A DNA stretch of 64,000 bases. Source: Promethearchaeia archaeon. Lineage in GTDB: Archaea; Asgardarchaeota; Lokiarchaeia; Sigyniarchaeales; SOKP01. Below, piece by piece: positions 62,184 through 64,000 of the stretch. Within the stretch, counting starts at the first letter, position 1; each line of letters starts with the position of its first letter. A program made the position numbers and the translations under genes. Where the stretch lies: assembly GCA_029856155.1 (NCBI GenBank), contig JAHQWL010000023.1, forward strand, positions 1-64,000, read 5' to 3'. The notes beneath the pieces were generated by a model. The model saw only the letters and a program-made list of their open reading frames with translations, was not told where the DNA came from and did no database searches.

Positions 62184-63212
62184 ATGGATGAAGACGAAGG
62201 TAGGACAATCAGTTTTTTCGAGAAATTTCTTCCACTTTGGGTTGCATTATGCATATTTATTGGAATTCTTTTCTCAATATATATTCCTGGAATAAGTGAG
62301 GCCATCAATTCTTTTAGTTTAGGTCAGATTTCTATACCAATTGGTATTTGTTTATTCTTAATGATGTATCCGGCAATGTTGAATTTGCAGGTTTCAGAAT
62401 TAAAAAAGCTAGGGAAAAACCCTAAACCTATAATTTTAACACTAATATCTAATTGGTTAGTTGCACCTTTTGTAGGGTTACTTATGGCTCGTATATTTTT
62501 ACAAGGTTATGAACAATTAATAGTTGCTATTATTTTATTAAGTTCAAGTCCATGCACAGCAATGGTTTTAGTGTGGGGATGGATGGCAAAAGGTAATCAA
62601 GAGCAGAATGTAATAAATACAAGCCTAAATACGATAACTATAATATTTGGTTATGCTCCTATGGTGGCACTTTTAACAGGAATTCAAAATATTCATGTTA
62701 ATTGGGTGCTTTTATTGATCTCAACAATTATTTTTATTGGACTCCCCTTACTAATAGGAATAATTAGTAAAAGATTATTAATCTCTACTAAAGGTGAAGA
62801 TTGGTTTAATAATACATATCGGCCAATAGTTGGAAATATATCAATTGCTGCCCTACTAACAACCTTAGTGTTACTTTTCTCTATGAACGGAAATGTCTTG
62901 ATTAACAATCCTGGTTATTTACTATTGATTTCAATTCCTTTATTAATTGGGTTTGTTATTGTAGTTGGATACAACATAATCATAACAAAACTCTTCAAAT
63001 TAAAATATCGAGAGGCTATTATTACAGTAATTATTGGTTCTTCAAGTCATTTTGAAATTGCTATTGCGACTGCTATTGCTATGCCTGGTTATGGAATCGG
63101 TTCATTAGCAGCCTTAGGAACCACGATGGGACTATTTTGGGAAGTGCCAGTCATGCTATCGATAGTATATTTAGGTCGATTTTTAAAAAAAAGGGGTTTT
63201 TGGAAATCCTAA
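62184..63212 (+). CDS. acr3: ACR3-type arsenite efflux permease
   Basis: 342 residues, ten membrane helices. ACR3 marks: LPLWVALCIFIGILFSIYIPG at the N-terminus, MMYPAMLNLQ, the critical cysteine in SSSPCTAMVLVWGWMA, NTITIIFGYAPMVALL and ATAIAMPGYGIGSLAALGTTMGLFWEVPVML. It exports arsenite (and possibly antimonite). It is divergent from ArsR and followed after 20 bases by a thioredoxin-like gene. Confidence 0.95.
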   Translation: MDEDEGRTISFFEKFLPLWVALCIFIGILFSIYIPGISEAINSFSLGQISIPIGICLFLMMYPAMLNLQVSELKKLGKNPKPIILTLISNWLVAPFVGLLMARIFLQGYEQLIVAIILLSSSPCTAMVLVWGWMAKGNQEQNVINTSLNTITIIFGYAPMVALLTGIQNIHVNWVLLLISTIIFIGLPLLIGIISKRLLISTKGEDWFNNTYRPIVGNISIAALLTTLVLLFSMNGNVLINNPGYLLLISIPLLIGFVIVVGYNIIITKLFKLKYREAIITVIIGSSSHFEIAIATAIAMPGYGIGSLAALGTTMGLFWEVPVMLSIVYLGRFLKKRGFWKS

Positions 63213-63232
63213 TATTTCAAAACGATTAAAAT

Positions 63233-63529
63233 TTGGATGTGATAAAGATTAGTGATGAACCAGAGTCAGAAAATTTAAAAGTAGATATTTATGTCCCCTT
63301 AGACGCGTGTGCGTGTGAATGGGATAAATTTATGAATCGAGTTTTTGTTGAACTAACACCTTATATAAAATATATTGATTATGATACTAAGAATCTTAAT
63401 TCAGATGAAGCTAGGCAACTCAATCTACATAATAATTGTGTCGTAATCGATGGAGAGACAAAATTTTCTTCGTCATTCATACTAAAGAAAGAATTACCGA
63501 AACTTCTTAAAACAAAAGGATTTATTTAG
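63233..63529 (+). CDS. Thioredoxin-like protein with a CxC site, arsenic operon
   Basis: 98 residues: LKVDIYVPLDACACEWDKFMNRVFVEL shows a strand followed by C-A-C at the start of a helix, where thioredoxins have CxxC, then YIDYDTKNLN and NCVVIDGETKFSSSF with the usual strand order. Probably a small redox or metal-binding partner of the ACR3 pump. The annotated TTG start is preceded by a stop; GGATGTGAT followed by AAAG ATT suggests the ATT at 63248 as another possible start. Confidence 0.65.
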   Translation: MDVIKISDEPESENLKVDIYVPLDACACEWDKFMNRVFVELTPYIKYIDYDTKNLNSDEARQLNLHNNCVVIDGETKFSSSFILKKELPKLLKTKGFI

Positions 63530-63562
63530 TATTTAGAAATTTGATTTGAAATTTTAACAGAG

Positions 63563-63931
63563 GTGATTATTAAAATTAAAAAAATTACTTTTAAAATTAG
63601 TATACCTTCGCTGGGTTTACAAAAAGGAAAAACATTTATTGTACAAGTAAAAGATGATGCTACTTTTGTTGAAGCTTTAGCAAAGGTAGATAAATATATT
63701 TTTGAGAATCCACATGAATCGATATTTCCAATATTTGAAGGTTATATTCATAATTATTTACAGTTGTTTTGGGACCCAGAACATAACAAAATCTATGAAG
63801 ATGTTGGGATAATGCCTTATGCTCCTGATGAAGATGGTAATTTGAGAAGATTCATGCCAATCAGAGATACACTTGATTTTAATTTATTTCCTGACAGTAT
63901 AATAGATTTACAACCAGATTCTGGATGTTGA
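63563..63931 (+). CDS. Unknown small protein, possibly beta-grasp; start may be AUU
   Basis: 122 residues: strands KKITFKISIPSLGLQKGKTFIVQVKDD, helix ATFVEALAKVDKYIFE, then a loop and FFPDSIIDLQPDSGC-like ending. The order strand-strand-helix-strand-strand resembles a beta-grasp, but no diagnostic motif proves it. The GTG at 63563 lies inside the Shine-Dalgarno GAGGTGAT (63560-63567); ATT at 63575, seven bases further, fits initiation better. It lies 33 bases downstream of the thioredoxin-like gene and may be in the arsenic operon. Confidence 0.55.
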   Translation: MIIKIKKITFKISIPSLGLQKGKTFIVQVKDDATFVEALAKVDKYIFENPHESIFPIFEGYIHNYLQLFWDPEHNKIYEDVGIMPYAPDEDGNLRRFMPIRDTLDFNLFPDSIIDLQPDSGC

Positions 63932-63940
63932 TGAGAAAAA

Positions 63941-64000
63941 GTGAGAAATCGTTTAGATATAGGCAATTTTAAAGCTATTTTAAGAGAAAAGTATGGAAAA
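63941..64000 (+). CDS. Start of a truncated gene at the window end
   Basis: GTG at 63941 opens a frame (MRNRLDIGNFKAILREKYGK) that stays open to the last base, nine bases after the preceding stop. Too short to assign. Its closeness to the preceding genes suggests the same operon. Confidence 0.4.
   Translation, partial: MRNRLDIGNFKAILREKYGK

Overview
The window reads as chromosomal DNA of an archaeon, most likely an Asgard archaeon of the Lokiarchaeia type. Reasons: archaeal and eukaryote-type information genes (eL39, eL31, eL20/LX, eS19, aIF6, PDCD5, prefoldin alpha, RNase P Rpp21, Nep1, archaeal DnaG, Get3), a roadblock and a longin-like protein of the kind abundant in Asgards, a Ras-like GTPase, very AT-rich DNA, and tRNA genes full of bulge-helix-bulge (BHB) introns. 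No rRNA, CRISPR array or intact insertion sequence was seen. The assignment is inference from gene content; no marker phylogeny was possible.

Layout. 1-3600: a partial winged-helix regulator, an MFS transporter that seems to lack any AUG/GUG/UUG start, and a decay zone (CPBP protease broken by an in-frame TGA, a relic of S-adenosylhomocysteine hydrolase, diverged short repeats). 3.6-6.4 kb: Get3-like ATPase and DnaG. 6.5-10.8 kb: the conserved archaeal translation/secretion cluster on the minus strand (eS19, PDCD5, eL39, eL31 with a long acidic tail, aIF6, eL20, prefoldin, FtsY, SecE). 11-12.5 kb: a GC-richer purine salvage pair, probably acquired. 12.7-14.2 kb: ribosome/tRNA maturation genes (YhbY, Rpp21, Nep1) and tRNA-Gly. 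14.3-21.4 kb: mixed metabolism, DNA repair, a three-intron tRNA-Phe, a secreted beta-helix protein and a PatB/MalY lyase. 22.6-30.1 kb: an inositol catabolism island (IolG, GPH symporter, IolM-like dehydrogenase, IolO-like epimerase, cupin isomerase candidate, IolN-like creatininase-fold hydrolase), completed 13 kb away by mannonate dehydratase and mannonate oxidoreductase (42.8-44.8 kb). Together these would carry myo-inositol to 2-keto-3-deoxygluconate by the Thermotoga-type non-phosphorylating route. 30.2-35.8 kb: roadblock and longin-like proteins, two SCP2-domain proteins plus a broken third copy, tRNA-Arg (two introns) and tRNA-Asp (one intron). 35.8-52.4 kb: housekeeping and metabolic genes (B12-radical SAM, MutY-like glycosylase, CoA transferase fused to GNAT, TatD, ThyA, MoaD-like, two CTP-transferase-fold membrane proteins, Maf, RimK-like ligase). 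53.2-54.7 kb: an unknown protein directly abutting a Ras-like GTPase. 54.7-60.7 kb: a tight four-gene operon in which a catalytically dead AAA+ relative leads a divergent SMC, its kleisin ScpA and ScpB. 61-64 kb: an arsenic-type operon (ArsR, ACR3, thioredoxin-like CxC protein) running into an unknown small protein and a truncated gene.

Strongest leads: the pseudo-AAA+/SMC operon; the tRNA introns, whose excision can be predicted to the nucleotide and which in tRNA-Phe appear to need ordered splicing; several genes with a perfect Shine-Dalgarno but only AUU/AUC at the start position; and the archaeal inositol pathway.
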